Shown in pieces: positions 36,132 to 46,274 of a stretch of DNA of 64,000 nucleotides. The stretch's first letter is position 1; every line of letters starts with the position of its first letter. This stretch comes from an uncultured Cytophagales bacterium (GTDB taxonomy: Bacteria; Bacteroidota; Bacteroidia; Cytophagales; Thermonemataceae): the NCBI GenBank assembly GCA_938002655.1, contig CALLAC010000012.1, positions 42,187 through 106,186 on the forward strand. Direction: 5' to 3'. Made by a program: the position numbers and the translations under genes. Under the pieces are notes generated by a model. It was given only the letters and a program-made list of their open reading frames with translations. It searched no databases and was not told the DNA's origin.

Positions 36132-39101
36132 TGCCTGATAAACAATATCTTGCACTTTTCGTCGCGTATGATATTTAACGATACGATTATTATCGTTGGG
36201 ATGCACCCGATTAGAAAGAAAAATAATAATAAGTTGTTTTTCGGGCTCTACCCAAGCTACTGTGCCTGTATAGCCTGCGTGTCCGTAAGATTTTTGAGTA
36301 GAAAATTGCGAAATATAAGCAAAAATTCCTTCTTTGGGAGGTTTATCCCAGCCCAAGCCTCTACGATTGAGGCTATCTGTTTGTGAAGTAAAAAGCTCTA
36401 TGGTTTCGGGAACAAGATAGCGAACTCCGCCGTAGTAGCCTTTTTGCAAGTTCATTTGCAAAAGTTTGGCAAGGTCGTTGGCAGTACCAAAAAGCCCTGC
36501 ATGGCCCGCCACGCCGCCTACAAGAGCGGCAGTAGGGTCGTGCACGGTACCCCAAACCAGTTCTCTGCGAAAGTATTTATCATTTTCGGTAGGAACAATT
36601 CGTTCTTTGGGGAAATGCTCCAAAGGTCGGTAGCAGAGGGTATAAGCCCCTAGAGGCAGATAAAAGTTTCGTCGCAAGAATTGCTCCATAGGTTCGTTTA
36701 GCAATTTGTCAGCAATTTTTTTCATAATGAAAAACCCTAAGTCGCTGTATTCGTAAGGATAGCGTTTGCGTTTCTTTTTAAGTAATTCGGTTTCAATTAC
36801 CCATTTCCATACAATTTCTTCGATATCTTTACGAGCGAACAAATTAGGGGCAACCTGCACGCAAAAAGTATCATTTTTGGTATATCTGAAGTATTTTTCG
36901 GAAGGCTCTCGCATTTTACCCAAAGTACGCTTATAAAAAAGTTCATAAGGCTTCAGCCCCGCCTGATGCAGCAAGATATCATGAACAATCAAGTTTTTTT
37001 TGTTGCTTTGGGCAAGCTCGGGTAGATAATCAGAGGCTTTGAGCGAAAGGTCTAATTTACCTACATCAAAAAGAAACATCAAAGCCTGCACTGTACCTGC
37101 TACTTTACTGATAGAAGCTAAATCGTAAATGCTTTGTAAAGTAACCTTTTGCGTGCTTTCATATTCGTGATAGCCATAAGCTTTGTGCCATACCACCTTT
37201 CCTCTACGAGCTACAAGCACTTGGCAACCTGGAAAAACTCTATTCAAAATGGCACTCTGAATAAGCGTATCCATTTTACGAAGTGTATCGCTACTCATTC
37301 CGACACTTTCAGGGCTGAAACCATATTGCAGGCGAGCTATTTCTGAGGTTTTTTGTCCATCTCCTTCTTGTATATTTTCTACGGATACAGGCATCTCTCC
37401 TTCTGTGCCAAAAGCTCCAAAAACCATTTGAGGAACGTATTTGAGCGTAAAATCATTCTCTTCGTAAGCTACCAAAACATTGCGAGGCTTAAAAAAACGT
37501 ATAGCATAAGGATTACCAAATATGCAAAGCAAGGTATTTTTATGCTTTCGTTGAATTTGCTCCACCGCTTGGATAGTAAGGCTATCGATGCCGTATTTCT
37601 TCGTAGCAAGTCTGCTCATTCCAAAAATACCTACAACCAAAGTTTTGCTACTATCCAATTTTTGTAGTTTTTCAGCAATATTTTGCCAATTTTCTTTGGT
37701 GGTTTGCAAACTCAAATGCTCAAATTCGGTATAATAGGAAAGCATTTCTTGCCAAATTTGCTCACTTTTTGGACTTGCATTGATTGCCACCGAAGCAAAG
37801 TGATGGAGGTCTAAATGAACAAAAGGCACCAAACTATCCTGATTGCGAGCCAGTGTGATAGACCTCTGATAGATTTTTTCAGTAAGTTTCTCAAATTCTT
37901 TTTCAGGATTAAGTTCTTGGGTTAGATTTGGCAAAGTAATGGGTTTGTAGCAATGAAGCTCTGCTTGGTACTTAGCTCTCAAAATTTTCTTGACACTTCG
38001 CTCAAAATCCTCTTTTTTGATTTTTTTCTTTTTCAATGCTTTTTTGATTGCTTTTACTGCCAAAGGGATATTGGTTGGAAATAGCAAAACATCATTTCCC
38101 GCTTGCAAGGCGAGCATTTCCAATTCGCCTGCGGGAAAATAATCGCTTACTCCTTTCATATTGAGGGCATCGGTAAAAATAAGCCCCGAGAAACCCATTT
38201 TTTCTGTAAGCAAAACTTTCACTACATTTTCGGAAAGTGTGCTTGCATAATTAGGACGTGTTTCGTAGGCAGGGATATTCAGATGAGCCACCATTATACC
38301 TTGTACACCTGCCTCAATCAGTTTGTAAAAGGGATAGAGTTCAAGGCTATCCAAACGCTCTGTACTGTGTTTGAGTTGGGGCAAAGCATAGTGGGAATCT
38401 TGGTCGGTATCGCCATGTCCGGGAAAATGCTTAGCAACTGCCATGATACCACTTTTCTGTAAGCCTCGCATATAGGCTATGCCTTTGCGAGCTACTTTTT
38501 CTTTGTTTTCTCCAAAAGAGCGAAACCCTATGACAGGGTTAGCAGAATTGTTGTTGATATCCACTACGGGAGCAAAATTTATGTGTATGCCTAAGCGTTT
38601 GCACTGCCTACCGATTTGCTCGCCCATTGCTTCAATGAGGCTATCATTTTCAGCTCGTAAAGCTCCTAAGGTAATCTGATACGGATAGGCCAGCGTACTA
38701 TCCAGACGCATAGCCAGCCCCCATTCAGCATCGATGGCAATGAGTAGTGGTACTTTGCTTTTGGCTTGATAGCGATTTGTCAGTTGAGCTTGTTTGTAAG
38801 GGTTCCCTTGAAAAAATATCAAACCACCGATATGATATTCTTTAATGAGTTTTTCTATTTCTCGGTAGTGTTTTTCGTCTTTATTGGAATACGCCGCTAC
38901 CATAAAAAGTTGCCCGATTTTTTCATCAAGGCTTAACCTGCGAAAAACACTATCTACCCAACGCTCTTGCGGGCTAAAAAAAACAAAACTCGGCTCAATA
39001 ACATATTTTTCTGCAAACGAAACTACCTTGTTATGTTGTAATAGAGTAAATAAGGGAGTTAGAGCAGGCAATAAAGCCACTGCTACCAGTTTCTTATACA
39101 T
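36120..39101 (-). CDS. GH3 beta-N-acetylhexosaminidase fused to a beta-lactamase-like domain
   Basis: A 993-residue exported enzyme with two modules. Residues about 45-385 are a NagZ-type GH3 barrel with KHFPGHGDTDQDSH at 224-236 (catalytic His/Asp loop) and FTDALNMKG with nucleophile D311; a Rossmann-like GH3 second domain runs to about 575. Residues about 600-990 are a class C beta-lactamase/DD-peptidase-like domain with S663-I-S-K666 and YSD, plus GHAGYTG near the end in place of KTG. The pairing points to peptidoglycan turnover, removing GlcNAc and acting on peptides or esters of muropeptides. The N-terminus looks like a signal anchor. The fusion is known in Bacteroidetes. Confidence 0.88.
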   Translation of the reverse strand: MYKKLVAVALLPALTPLFTLLQHNKVVSFAEKYVIEPSFVFFSPQERWVDSVFRRLSLDEKIGQLFMVAAYSNKDEKHYREIEKLIKEYHIGGLIFFQGNPYKQAQLTNRYQAKSKVPLLIAIDAEWGLAMRLDSTLAYPYQITLGALRAENDSLIEAMGEQIGRQCKRLGIHINFAPVVDINNNSANPVIGFRSFGENKEKVARKGIAYMRGLQKSGIMAVAKHFPGHGDTDQDSHYALPQLKHSTERLDSLELYPFYKLIEAGVQGIMVAHLNIPAYETRPNYASTLSENVVKVLLTEKMGFSGLIFTDALNMKGVSDYFPAGELEMLALQAGNDVLLFPTNIPLAVKAIKKALKKKKIKKEDFERSVKKILRAKYQAELHCYKPITLPNLTQELNPEKEFEKLTEKIYQRSITLARNQDSLVPFVHLDLHHFASVAINASPKSEQIWQEMLSYYTEFEHLSLQTTKENWQNIAEKLQKLDSSKTLVVGIFGMSRLATKKYGIDSLTIQAVEQIQRKHKNTLLCIFGNPYAIRFFKPRNVLVAYEENDFTLKYVPQMVFGAFGTEGEMPVSVENIQEGDGQKTSEIARLQYGFSPESVGMSSDTLRKMDTLIQSAILNRVFPGCQVLVARRGKVVWHKAYGYHEYESTQKVTLQSIYDLASISKVAGTVQALMFLFDVGKLDLSLKASDYLPELAQSNKKNLIVHDILLHQAGLKPYELFYKRTLGKMREPSEKYFRYTKNDTFCVQVAPNLFARKDIEEIVWKWVIETELLKKKRKRYPYEYSDLGFFIMKKIADKLLNEPMEQFLRRNFYLPLGAYTLCYRPLEHFPKERIVPTENDKYFRRELVWGTVHDPTAALVGGVAGHAGLFGTANDLAKLLQMNLQKGYYGGVRYLVPETIELFTSQTDSLNRRGLGWDKPPKEGIFAYISQFSTQKSYGHAGYTGTVAWVEPEKQLIIIFLSNRVHPNDNNRIVKYHTRRKVQDIVYQALME

Positions 39102-39244
39102 AGCATAGTGTAGATTATTTTCTACCCAAAGTAAGGCAAATTTTGTTCCAAAAGAAAGTTTTGAAAGAGGATTTAATGATGAAATTTAAAGCAAAGTGGA
39201 ATACATTCAGGGTATTCCACTTATAGTTTCAAGAAATTAGCCCA

Positions 39245-40309
39245 TTACAAAACCATTAGCCAATGATGAGTATCTTCAATTTCACCATTACGAAGTTGGG
39301 TGAGGTAGTTGTAAATTTTATTGCCCAAAGTACGTTTTTCGAGAGGTGGGAGTTCAAAATCTTTGCCCTCGTAGTGCATAGTTTTCACGTGAGCTACTAC
39401 TGCCGCTGTGCCCAAACCGAAGGCTTCATCTAATGTACCATTTTGTAATGCTTCAACAATTTCTTTGACACTTACTTTGCGTTCTTCTACTTCGTAGCCC
39501 CATTCACGAGCCAAAATAAGAACACTATCCCGTGTAACTCCTTTCAGGACAGTATCTCCCAATTCGGGGGTAAGGACACGGTTGCCTATTCTGAACATGA
39601 TGTTCATTGTACCTACTTCTTCAATATACTCGTGGGTAAGGCAATTAGTCCATAGTGCCTGATGATAGCCCATTTTTTGCACTTTTACAGCCCCATACAA
39701 AGAGGCGGCGTAATTCCCTGCGGTTTTTGCACAGCCCATGCCTCCTTGGGCTACACGAGAGTAATGGGTTTCTATTTTCAAGCGAACAGGCTCAGAATAG
39801 TAATTGCCTACGGGACAAGTAAAAATGATAAATTTGTATTCTTGGGAAGGTCTTACTCCCAAAAATTCTTCGGAAGCAAACATAAAAGGGCGAATGTACA
39901 AAGTTGCACCTTTCTGCTTGGGTATCCATTTTTTATCTATTTCTAATAGTTGTTTGATACCACCTATGAATAAATCTTCGGGAACAGCAGGCATACACAT
40001 TCTTTCGGCAGAAGCGAGCATACGCTTGTGGTTTTCCCAAGGTCTGAAAACAGAAATACGCCCATCTTTCATGTATTGAGCTTTCAAGCCTTCAAAAATA
40101 CTTTGCCCATAATGGAGTACAGACATTGCAGGGCTCATGTACAAATTACCATAAGGCATAACTCTGGCTCTTACCCATTCACCGTTTTTATATTCTGCTA
40201 CGAGCATGTGGTCTGAAAAAACTTTCCCAAAACCAAGATTATCAAAATCTACACTATCTATACGAGATTTTGAAGTAAGTTCAATGTCTAATGGCAATGT
40301 TTCAATCAT
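39245..40309 (-). CDS. ilvE: Branched-chain amino acid aminotransferase
   Basis: A 354-residue fold-type IV PLP enzyme that transfers amino groups between glutamate and Leu, Ile or Val. Visible are SVLHYGQSIFEGLKAQY near residue 65, the PLP-lysine region VAQGGMGCAKTAGNYAASL near residue 190, and EEVGTMNIMF plus GVTRDSVLILA further on. Length and signature fit the class II-like enzymes of Bacteroidetes. The cobalamin adenosyltransferase gene lies upstream, 20 nt away, on the same strand. Confidence 0.93.
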   Translation of the reverse strand: MIETLPLDIELTSKSRIDSVDFDNLGFGKVFSDHMLVAEYKNGEWVRARVMPYGNLYMSPAMSVLHYGQSIFEGLKAQYMKDGRISVFRPWENHKRMLASAERMCMPAVPEDLFIGGIKQLLEIDKKWIPKQKGATLYIRPFMFASEEFLGVRPSQEYKFIIFTCPVGNYYSEPVRLKIETHYSRVAQGGMGCAKTAGNYAASLYGAVKVQKMGYHQALWTNCLTHEYIEEVGTMNIMFRIGNRVLTPELGDTVLKGVTRDSVLILAREWGYEVEERKVSVKEIVEALQNGTLDEAFGLGTAAVVAHVKTMHYEGKDFELPPLEKRTLGNKIYNYLTQLRNGEIEDTHHWLMVL

Positions 40310-40329
40310 AGTTTCATTGTTTAATTATT

Positions 40330-40884
40330 TTAGATACGTGGTTTCCAGGGTATTTCATCGATGCCAAGTTCTTGATGCATTTTTCGGCAAAGCATAAATA
40401 AATAGTCTGAAAGTCGATTGAGATAGCGAACAATCAGTTCGCCTGCTATAATTTCTTCTTCGTGAGAAAGTTTCAGCACTAATCTTTCGGCACGACGACA
40501 AACAGTGCGAGCAATATGCCCAAACGAAATGGAAGGATGCCCACCGGGTAAGATAAAAAAACGCATTGCAGGCAACTCCTCGTCCATTTTATCAATTTCT
40601 TTTTCTAAAAACTCTACATCAGCATCTAACAAATCAGGTATTTTCTTTTTTTGATTTTCGGGTTCAGAAGCCAAAAGCGAGCCTATGGTAAAAAGTCTAT
40701 CTTGAATTTCTTTCAAAATATCTTTTCGCTTTTCATTCACTTCTTGGTCGCGAACTAGCCCTATGTACGAATTAAGCTCATCTACGGTACCATAGCTTTC
40801 GATACGTAAGTGAAATTTGGCTACTCTTTTGCCACTTGCAAGAGAGGTTTGCCCTTTATCACCTGTTCTAGTATAAATTTTCAC
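40330..40884 (-). CDS. Cob(I)yrinic acid a,c-diamide adenosyltransferase, PduO type
   Basis: A 184-residue trimeric adenosyltransferase that makes adenosylcobalamin from cob(I)alamin and ATP. The ATP-binding N-terminus KIYTRTGDKGQTSLASG and the later FILPGG plus RTVCRRAERLV and RYLNRLSDYLFMLCR are family hallmarks. The start codon seems to be GTG (40882-40884). It precedes ilvE in a likely operon; no other cobalamin genes are near, which fits use of imported cobalamin. Confidence 0.9.
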   Translation of the reverse strand: MKIYTRTGDKGQTSLASGKRVAKFHLRIESYGTVDELNSYIGLVRDQEVNEKRKDILKEIQDRLFTIGSLLASEPENQKKKIPDLLDADVEFLEKEIDKMDEELPAMRFFILPGGHPSISFGHIARTVCRRAERLVLKLSHEEEIIAGELIVRYLNRLSDYLFMLCRKMHQELGIDEIPWKPRI

Positions 40885-41065
40885 AGAAAATTTTGTATTT
40901 TTTTACTAACGCAAAGAAAAGTATTTTTATTGTAAAACCCAAATCAAACAGAAAGAGTTGAAGCAAGCATGCATGCAGATTTTAAGCTACGAAAACAGAT
41001 ACATCGTCAGCAAAGTGCAAAATTTTTGCAAAGAGAGTGTACAATTGCTCTTATGAGGCTTAGAT

Positions 41066-41093
41066 GATGTTGTCGCAGAAAAGCGACAACATC
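41066..41093. terminator. Inverted repeat downstream of lpd
   Basis: A perfect 11-bp stem (GATGTTGTCGC with GCGACAACATC) with a 6-nt loop, 8 nt after the lpd stop. No T run follows on the minus strand, so it may be an RNA-stabilising hairpin. A similar sequence forms the sdhB terminator. The rest of 40885-41065 shows nothing recognisable. Confidence 0.55.
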
Positions 41094-41100
41094 GTTAGAA

Positions 41101-42507
41101 TTAAATGTGCAGAGGTCTATTTTCGGAAGCGGCAAGGCAAGCCTCTTTTACAGCTTCCATATAAGTAGGGTGAGCATGGCTTTGGCGAGCAATGTCTTCG
41201 GCAGATGCTCTAAATTCCATAGCCGTTACTCCTACGGCAATCATATCGGCGGCTCTTGCTCCGATAATGTGCATACCTAAAATTTCGTCTGTATCTTTGT
41301 GAGCAAGCACTTTTACAAGTCCGTCTGTATCCATACTTGCTCTTGCTCTGCCCAATGCCTTGTAAGGGAACTGCCCTACTTTGTAAGGAATGCCTTTTTG
41401 TTTGAGTTCTTCTTCGGTAAAACCCACTCCTGCTACTTCGGGCCAAGTATAAACCACATTCGGAATAAGCAAATAATTGATATGCGGCTTTTGTCCTGCA
41501 ATAGTTTCAGCAACAAAAATGCCTTCTTCTTCGGCTTTGTGAGCAAGCATAGCACCACGTACTACATCGCCTATGGCATAGATGCCTTTTACTTGGGTTT
41601 CTAGATGCTCATCAACTTCTATTCTGCCCTTTTGATCGGTTTTCAGACCTGCATTTTCCAAAACCAACCCTTCGGTATAGGGCTTTCTACCGATAGCAAT
41701 AAGGCAGTATTCGGCTCTGAACTCTTGCGTTTCGCCTTTGGCATTATCGGCTTTTACAATTACTTCTCTACCTGTGTTTTCTACTGAGGTAACCTTATGA
41801 TTGAAGTGGAAATCGATGCCTAACTTTTTGGTTGCTTTGAATAGTTCTTTGCCCATCGTGCCGTCCATAGTAGGAATCATAGAAGCGGCGTATTCTATCA
41901 TTGTAATTTTTGTACCCAGACGAGCGTATACCGAACCCAACTCTGCTCCAATTACACCTGCCCCAATTACAATCATTGATTTGGGGAGTTTTTCCATACT
42001 CAACGCTTCTGTGGAGGTAATGATGCGTTTTTTATCAATCTGCACACCAGGCAAAGTTGCAGGTTTAGAACCAGTAGCGATAATGATGTTTTTGGCAGTA
42101 ATCTGTTCGCTAGAACCATCTGCTTTCGTAATTTTGAGTGTATTTTTATCTACAAAGGAGCCTAATCCATTAAAAACACTAATTTTATTTTTATTCATTA
42201 GAAACTGTACGCCATCGCAAGTTGTTTTTACGACTTCGTTTTTGCGTTTTATCATTTGTGTAAAGTCTAATTCTATCTCCTTTATCCGAATACCATGCTC
42301 AGCGAAAGTATGCAAAGCATTGTAATAGTGCTCCGAAGAGTCTAGTAAGGCTTTGGAAGGAATACAACCCACATTCAGGCATGTACCGCCTAATGTATTG
42401 TATTTTTCAATAATAGCGGTCTTTAAACCCAATTGAGCAGAACGAATAGCGGCTACATACCCGCCTGGCCCTGAACCAATGATGGCTACATCAAATTGAA
42501 ACTGCAT
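41101..42507 (-). CDS. lpd: Dihydrolipoyl dehydrogenase
   Basis: A 468-residue FAD enzyme, the E3 of 2-oxoacid dehydrogenase complexes and the glycine cleavage system. It has the FAD site AIIGSGPGGYVAAIRSA at residue 6, the redox disulfide GGTCLNVGCIPSKALL near residue 38, the NAD site VIGAGVIGAELGSVYARLG near 180, and the C-terminal HAHPTYMEA active-site His near 445. I chose ATG 42507, where the FAD motif begins, over an upstream in-frame start. Confidence 0.93.
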   Translation of the reverse strand: MQFQFDVAIIGSGPGGYVAAIRSAQLGLKTAIIEKYNTLGGTCLNVGCIPSKALLDSSEHYYNALHTFAEHGIRIKEIELDFTQMIKRKNEVVKTTCDGVQFLMNKNKISVFNGLGSFVDKNTLKITKADGSSEQITAKNIIIATGSKPATLPGVQIDKKRIITSTEALSMEKLPKSMIVIGAGVIGAELGSVYARLGTKITMIEYAASMIPTMDGTMGKELFKATKKLGIDFHFNHKVTSVENTGREVIVKADNAKGETQEFRAEYCLIAIGRKPYTEGLVLENAGLKTDQKGRIEVDEHLETQVKGIYAIGDVVRGAMLAHKAEEEGIFVAETIAGQKPHINYLLIPNVVYTWPEVAGVGFTEEELKQKGIPYKVGQFPYKALGRARASMDTDGLVKVLAHKDTDEILGMHIIGARAADMIAVGVTAMEFRASAEDIARQSHAHPTYMEAVKEACLAASENRPLHI

Positions 42508-42644
42508 TTTCAGTAAGTTTATGGTTGAAAAAAAATCTGCTGTGAAAATAATTAACTTAACCAATATTCCCAAAAGCTGAAGCTAACTTTTTAAGATAAA
42601 ACAGACAAAAGCATTTTGTACAGCAATGATGAGATAATCTTTCG

Positions 42645-42716
42645 TAGCCCCGGCGGGAATCGAACCCACATCAAAAGTTTAGGAAACTTCTATTCTATCC
42701 ATTGAACTACGGGGCC
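42645..42716 (-). tRNA. tRNA-Arg(CCT)
   Basis: A complete class I cloverleaf: acceptor GGCCCCG/CGGGGCT, D arm GTTC/GAAT, anticodon stem GAAGT/ACTTT with loop TTCCTAA (anticodon CCT), T stem GTGGG/CCCGC with loop TTCGATT, and discriminator A. CCA is not encoded. It reads the AGG codon. Confidence 0.93.
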
Positions 42717-42820
42717 TTTGGTTATTCGAAAACTGTTACAAAAATATCTTTTTCACTTCAATCCTACAAATTTGCCATCAAGTTTTTTGAAATTTCTTCC
42801 AAGCGTATTCCGAAAAACGC

Positions 42821-42828
42821 TAACTTTG
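42821..42828 (+). promoter_or_regulatory. gltX -7 element
   Basis: TAACTTTG is an exact match to the -7 consensus; transcription would begin near 42835, about 20 nt before ATG 42856, which supports that start over codons further upstream. A clear -33 is not seen. Confidence 0.5.
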
Positions 42829-42855
42829 CAGTCTTCAAAAGTAAACTATCCAAGA

Positions 42856-44406
42856 ATGAAACCTGTGAGAGTTCGTTTTGCTCCCAGTCCTACGGGAGGT
42901 TTGCATATTGGCGGAGTGCGTACAGCTCTTTACAATTATCTATTAGCCAAACAAACAGGCGGAACCTTTATCATACGCATTGAAGATACCGACCAAACTC
43001 GCTACGTAGAAGGTGCAGAAGAGTACATTATCGAAGCTCTGCGTTGGTTAGGCATTGAAGCCGACGAAAGTCCTGAAAAAGGTGGCAAACATGCTCCTTA
43101 TCGACAATCGGAAAGAAAGCCTATTTATCAAGAATACGTAAAAAAACTTATCGAAAATGGCAGTGCTTATTATGCTTTTGATACCGAAGAAGAACTAGAA
43201 GCTATGCGTCAGCGATTGGAAGCGGCAAAAGCCAAAAATACTTCTTACAATATAGTTTCGCGTATGCAAATGAAAAATTCCCTCACTTTACCTGCTGATG
43301 AAGTAGAAAAACACTTACAAAGTGGGCATCCTTATGTTATACGCCTAAAAGTACCTGCCAAACAAACCATTCGTTTCAAAGACCTCATTCGGGGTTGGGT
43401 TGCCGTAGAAAGTACAACGCTAGACGATAAAGTGTTGCTCAAATCTGATGGCATGCCTACCTATCATCTTGCCAATGTAGTTGATGACCACCTGATGGAA
43501 ATCACGCACGTAATTCGTGGCGAAGAGTGGTTACCTTCTGCTCCTTTTCATGTGCTTTTGTATCAGATGTTTGGCTGGGAACACCCCGAATTTGCTCATT
43601 TACCGCTTATTCTTAAACCTGACCTCAAAGACAGCAAAGGGAGAATTATTCAGGAAAATCATGGTAAACTTTCCAAACGCGACGCCGAAGCTATGGGCTT
43701 TCCTATTTTTCCGCTTACTTGGCAAGGTTCTATTGGCTATCGCGAAGCAGGGTATTTGCCCGAAGCTATTATCAACTTCTTAGCTCTTTTGGGCTGGAAC
43801 CCAGGCACCAATCAAGAAATTTTTTCAATGCAAGAACTCATACAGCTATTTTCTGTAGAGCGTATTGGTAAATCTGGTTCAAAATTTGAAATTGAAAAAG
43901 CCAAGTGGTTCAATCAGCAATATTTGCGAATGAAATCAGGCAAAGAGTTGCTCCCATATTTGATAAATGGCTTACAAAAAGCTCACATTCCTTATACCCA
44001 ATACACCGAAGAACAACTTATCGCTATTTGCGAAGTAATGAAAGAGCGTGCTACTTTCCCTGATGATATTTGGCAAGAAGCTCGCTACTTCTTTGAAAAA
44101 CCTACCTCTTATGATGAAACTATTATCAAGCAAAAATGGAATCAACAAACTTGCCAGATAATTGCCTGGCTCAAAGAAAAATTTGCCCAAGAAAATGATT
44201 TTTCAGGCCAAAAAGCAAAAGAAGCCTTACACCAAGAAGCTGAAAAGAAAGGTTTGAAAATGGGACAAGTAATGCCTGTTTTACGAGTAGCCCTCACAGG
44301 CACAAGTGCAGGACCCGATTTAGCCGCTATTATGCAGATTTTAGGTAAAAATGAAGTAGTAGAACGCTTGGAAAATGCTTTGAAAAGCATCGCTATCCCA
44401 CAATAA
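42856..44406 (+). CDS. gltX: Glutamyl-tRNA synthetase
   Basis: A 516-residue class I synthetase that charges tRNA-Glu. It opens with RVRFAPSPTGGLHIGGVRTA, containing the HIGG form of the HIGH motif, and has KLSKRD (the KMSKS equivalent) near residue 275. The C-terminal anticodon-binding domain is complete. I chose the ATG at 42856, where homologues start and which follows a -7 element. hisA begins 12 nt after its stop. Confidence 0.95.
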   Translation: MKPVRVRFAPSPTGGLHIGGVRTALYNYLLAKQTGGTFIIRIEDTDQTRYVEGAEEYIIEALRWLGIEADESPEKGGKHAPYRQSERKPIYQEYVKKLIENGSAYYAFDTEEELEAMRQRLEAAKAKNTSYNIVSRMQMKNSLTLPADEVEKHLQSGHPYVIRLKVPAKQTIRFKDLIRGWVAVESTTLDDKVLLKSDGMPTYHLANVVDDHLMEITHVIRGEEWLPSAPFHVLLYQMFGWEHPEFAHLPLILKPDLKDSKGRIIQENHGKLSKRDAEAMGFPIFPLTWQGSIGYREAGYLPEAIINFLALLGWNPGTNQEIFSMQELIQLFSVERIGKSGSKFEIEKAKWFNQQYLRMKSGKELLPYLINGLQKAHIPYTQYTEEQLIAICEVMKERATFPDDIWQEARYFFEKPTSYDETIIKQKWNQQTCQIIAWLKEKFAQENDFSGQKAKEALHQEAEKKGLKMGQVMPVLRVALTGTSAGPDLAAIMQILGKNEVVERLENALKSIAIPQ

Positions 44407-44418
44407 GCCTTACTTTTT

Positions 44419-45135
44419 ATGCGAATAATTCCTGCCATAGATATTATTGACGGCAAATGTGTTCGCCTTACACAAGGCGACTATGCCCAAAAGAAAATTT
44501 ACAACGAAAATCCACTAGAAATAGCCAAGCAATTTGAAGCGGCAGGTTTTCGTTACTTGCACTTAGTAGATTTGGACGGAGCAAAAGCCAAAAAAGTTAT
44601 CAATCTGAAAGTTTTAGAGCAAATTGCAAGCCAAACTTCTTTGCATATCGATTTCGGCGGCGGCGTACAATCCGATGAAGATTTGCAAAAAGTTTTCAAA
44701 GCAGGAGCTAAACAAATTACTGCTGGCAGTATCGCTATCCGAAACCCCGATTTAGTACAAAAATGGATAGATTCGTACGGAACAGAGCAGATTATCTTGG
44801 GAGCAGATGTTCGCAATGAGCAAATTGCCGTAAGTGGCTGGCAAGAAGTTGCCCGCCAAAGCCTTTGGGAATTTTTAGATTTTTACGAAAAAAAAGGCAT
44901 ACAATACGTAATTTGTACGGATGTAAATAAAGACGGGCTCTTGCAAGGAACAGCCACAAATTTATATGAGAAAATTTTACGAAAATTCCCTCGTCTCAAA
45001 CTCATTGCAAGTGGTGGTGTAGCTTCTTTGCAAGATATTCAGGCTCTGCAACGTATCGGTGTAGAAGGTGTAATTATCGGTAAGGCTATTTATGAAGCCA
45101 AGATTTCCTTGCAAACATTGAAATCTTTTTGTTGA
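44419..45135 (+). CDS. hisA: HisA, ProFAR isomerase
   Basis: A 238-residue TIM barrel that isomerises ProFAR to PRFAR in histidine synthesis. Visible are the first catalytic Asp in IIPAIDIIDGKCVRL (residue 8), HLVDLDGAKA near residue 49, DFGGGVQ, and the second catalytic Asp in CTDVNKDGLLQG near residue 172. It follows gltX by 12 nt. No other his gene is adjacent; hisH lies 16 kb downstream. Confidence 0.94.
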   Translation: MRIIPAIDIIDGKCVRLTQGDYAQKKIYNENPLEIAKQFEAAGFRYLHLVDLDGAKAKKVINLKVLEQIASQTSLHIDFGGGVQSDEDLQKVFKAGAKQITAGSIAIRNPDLVQKWIDSYGTEQIILGADVRNEQIAVSGWQEVARQSLWEFLDFYEKKGIQYVICTDVNKDGLLQGTATNLYEKILRKFPRLKLIASGGVASLQDIQALQRIGVEGVIIGKAIYEAKISLQTLKSFC

Positions 45136-45213
45136 TTTTTGCCCTGAGAAACAGATTTCACCCCGAAATATTGCACTTTTCAGAAAAACCTTGTAGTTTT
45201 CGCAAAAAAAGCT

Positions 45214-46257
45214 ATGGCAAAGAAAAGTGTAAGTAAAAATCGTACCCAAGAAAAGCATTTGGCTGTGGCTTTACAAGGAGGTGGCTCTCACGGAGCATTT
45301 ACTTGGGGAGTTTTAGATAGACTCTTGGAAGAGGAAAATTTGAAACTAGACGGCTTTTGCGGTACCAGTGCAGGAGCTATGAACGCCACCGTGTTGGCGT
45401 ATGGCTTAATGCTTGGTAGTAGAGAAAAAGCACGTGAACTTCTGCATACATTTTGGACAAAAATTTCACAATCCTCTCGTTTTTCGCTTCTGCAACCCAC
45501 CTGGCTTGATAAGCTCAACAGCAAAGGCAATATGGATTATTCGCCTGGTTTTCTCTATTTTGAGTTCCTTTCTATGTTCTCCTCGCCCTTTCAGTTTAAC
45601 CCTATGGATTACAACCCCCTGCGAGATGTACTTTTGGAAATTGTAGATTTTGAAAAACTTAAAACTTGCCAAGAAACCAAACTCTTTGTATGTGCTACCA
45701 ATGTGCGTACAGGCAGAGCCAAAGTTTTTGACTTGAAAAACATCTCCATCCATGCCGTAATGGCTTCAGGCTGTTTGCCTTTTTTATTCAAAACCGTAAC
45801 TATCGATGGCGAAGATTACTGGGACGGCGGCTATATGGGAAACCCGCCCATTTTCCCACTCATCGACGGCACAAATTGTAATGATATTCTCATTGTACAA
45901 GTCAACCCTATTCATATTGAAGAAAGCCCCACAGATGCTCCCGCTATTCGCGACCGTATCAACGAAATTAGTTTCAATACGCCCCTCATGCTCGAAATGC
46001 GTAAAGTAGCTTTCATAGATAGACTGCTAGACATGGGCATCAACCCTGATGGTAAATTCAGACGTATTTTTATTCATCATATCAACCCTGAAAAAGATAT
46101 TGCCGACTACAACGTCTCCAGTAAGCTCAATGCAACCTGGGATTTTATCGAACACCTTTTCCGTATGGGCAGAAAATACGCTTCCGATTGGCTAGATTTA
46201 CATTATGATAGCATCGGTGTTCGTTCTTCCTGTGATATTCGCAAAACTTTTCTATAA
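45214..46257 (+). CDS. Patatin-like phospholipase, paralogue 1
   Basis: A 347-residue lipid acyl hydrolase. The oxyanion loop QGGGSHGAFTWG, the nucleophile elbow GTSAGA with S52, and the DGGYMGNPP Asp form a complete Ser-Asp dyad. It has no signal peptide, so it is probably cytoplasmic or peripheral. A close paralogue lies at 51747-52757, with the same ending (GV.S.C..R..FL). A TPR protein follows after 17 nt. In some bacteria this subfamily is near PHA genes; here that link is inference. Confidence 0.88.
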   Translation: MAKKSVSKNRTQEKHLAVALQGGGSHGAFTWGVLDRLLEEENLKLDGFCGTSAGAMNATVLAYGLMLGSREKARELLHTFWTKISQSSRFSLLQPTWLDKLNSKGNMDYSPGFLYFEFLSMFSSPFQFNPMDYNPLRDVLLEIVDFEKLKTCQETKLFVCATNVRTGRAKVFDLKNISIHAVMASGCLPFLFKTVTIDGEDYWDGGYMGNPPIFPLIDGTNCNDILIVQVNPIHIEESPTDAPAIRDRINEISFNTPLMLEMRKVAFIDRLLDMGINPDGKFRRIFIHHINPEKDIADYNVSSKLNATWDFIEHLFRMGRKYASDWLDLHYDSIGVRSSCDIRKTFL

Positions 46258-46274
46258 ACTCAAAACCAAATTGT

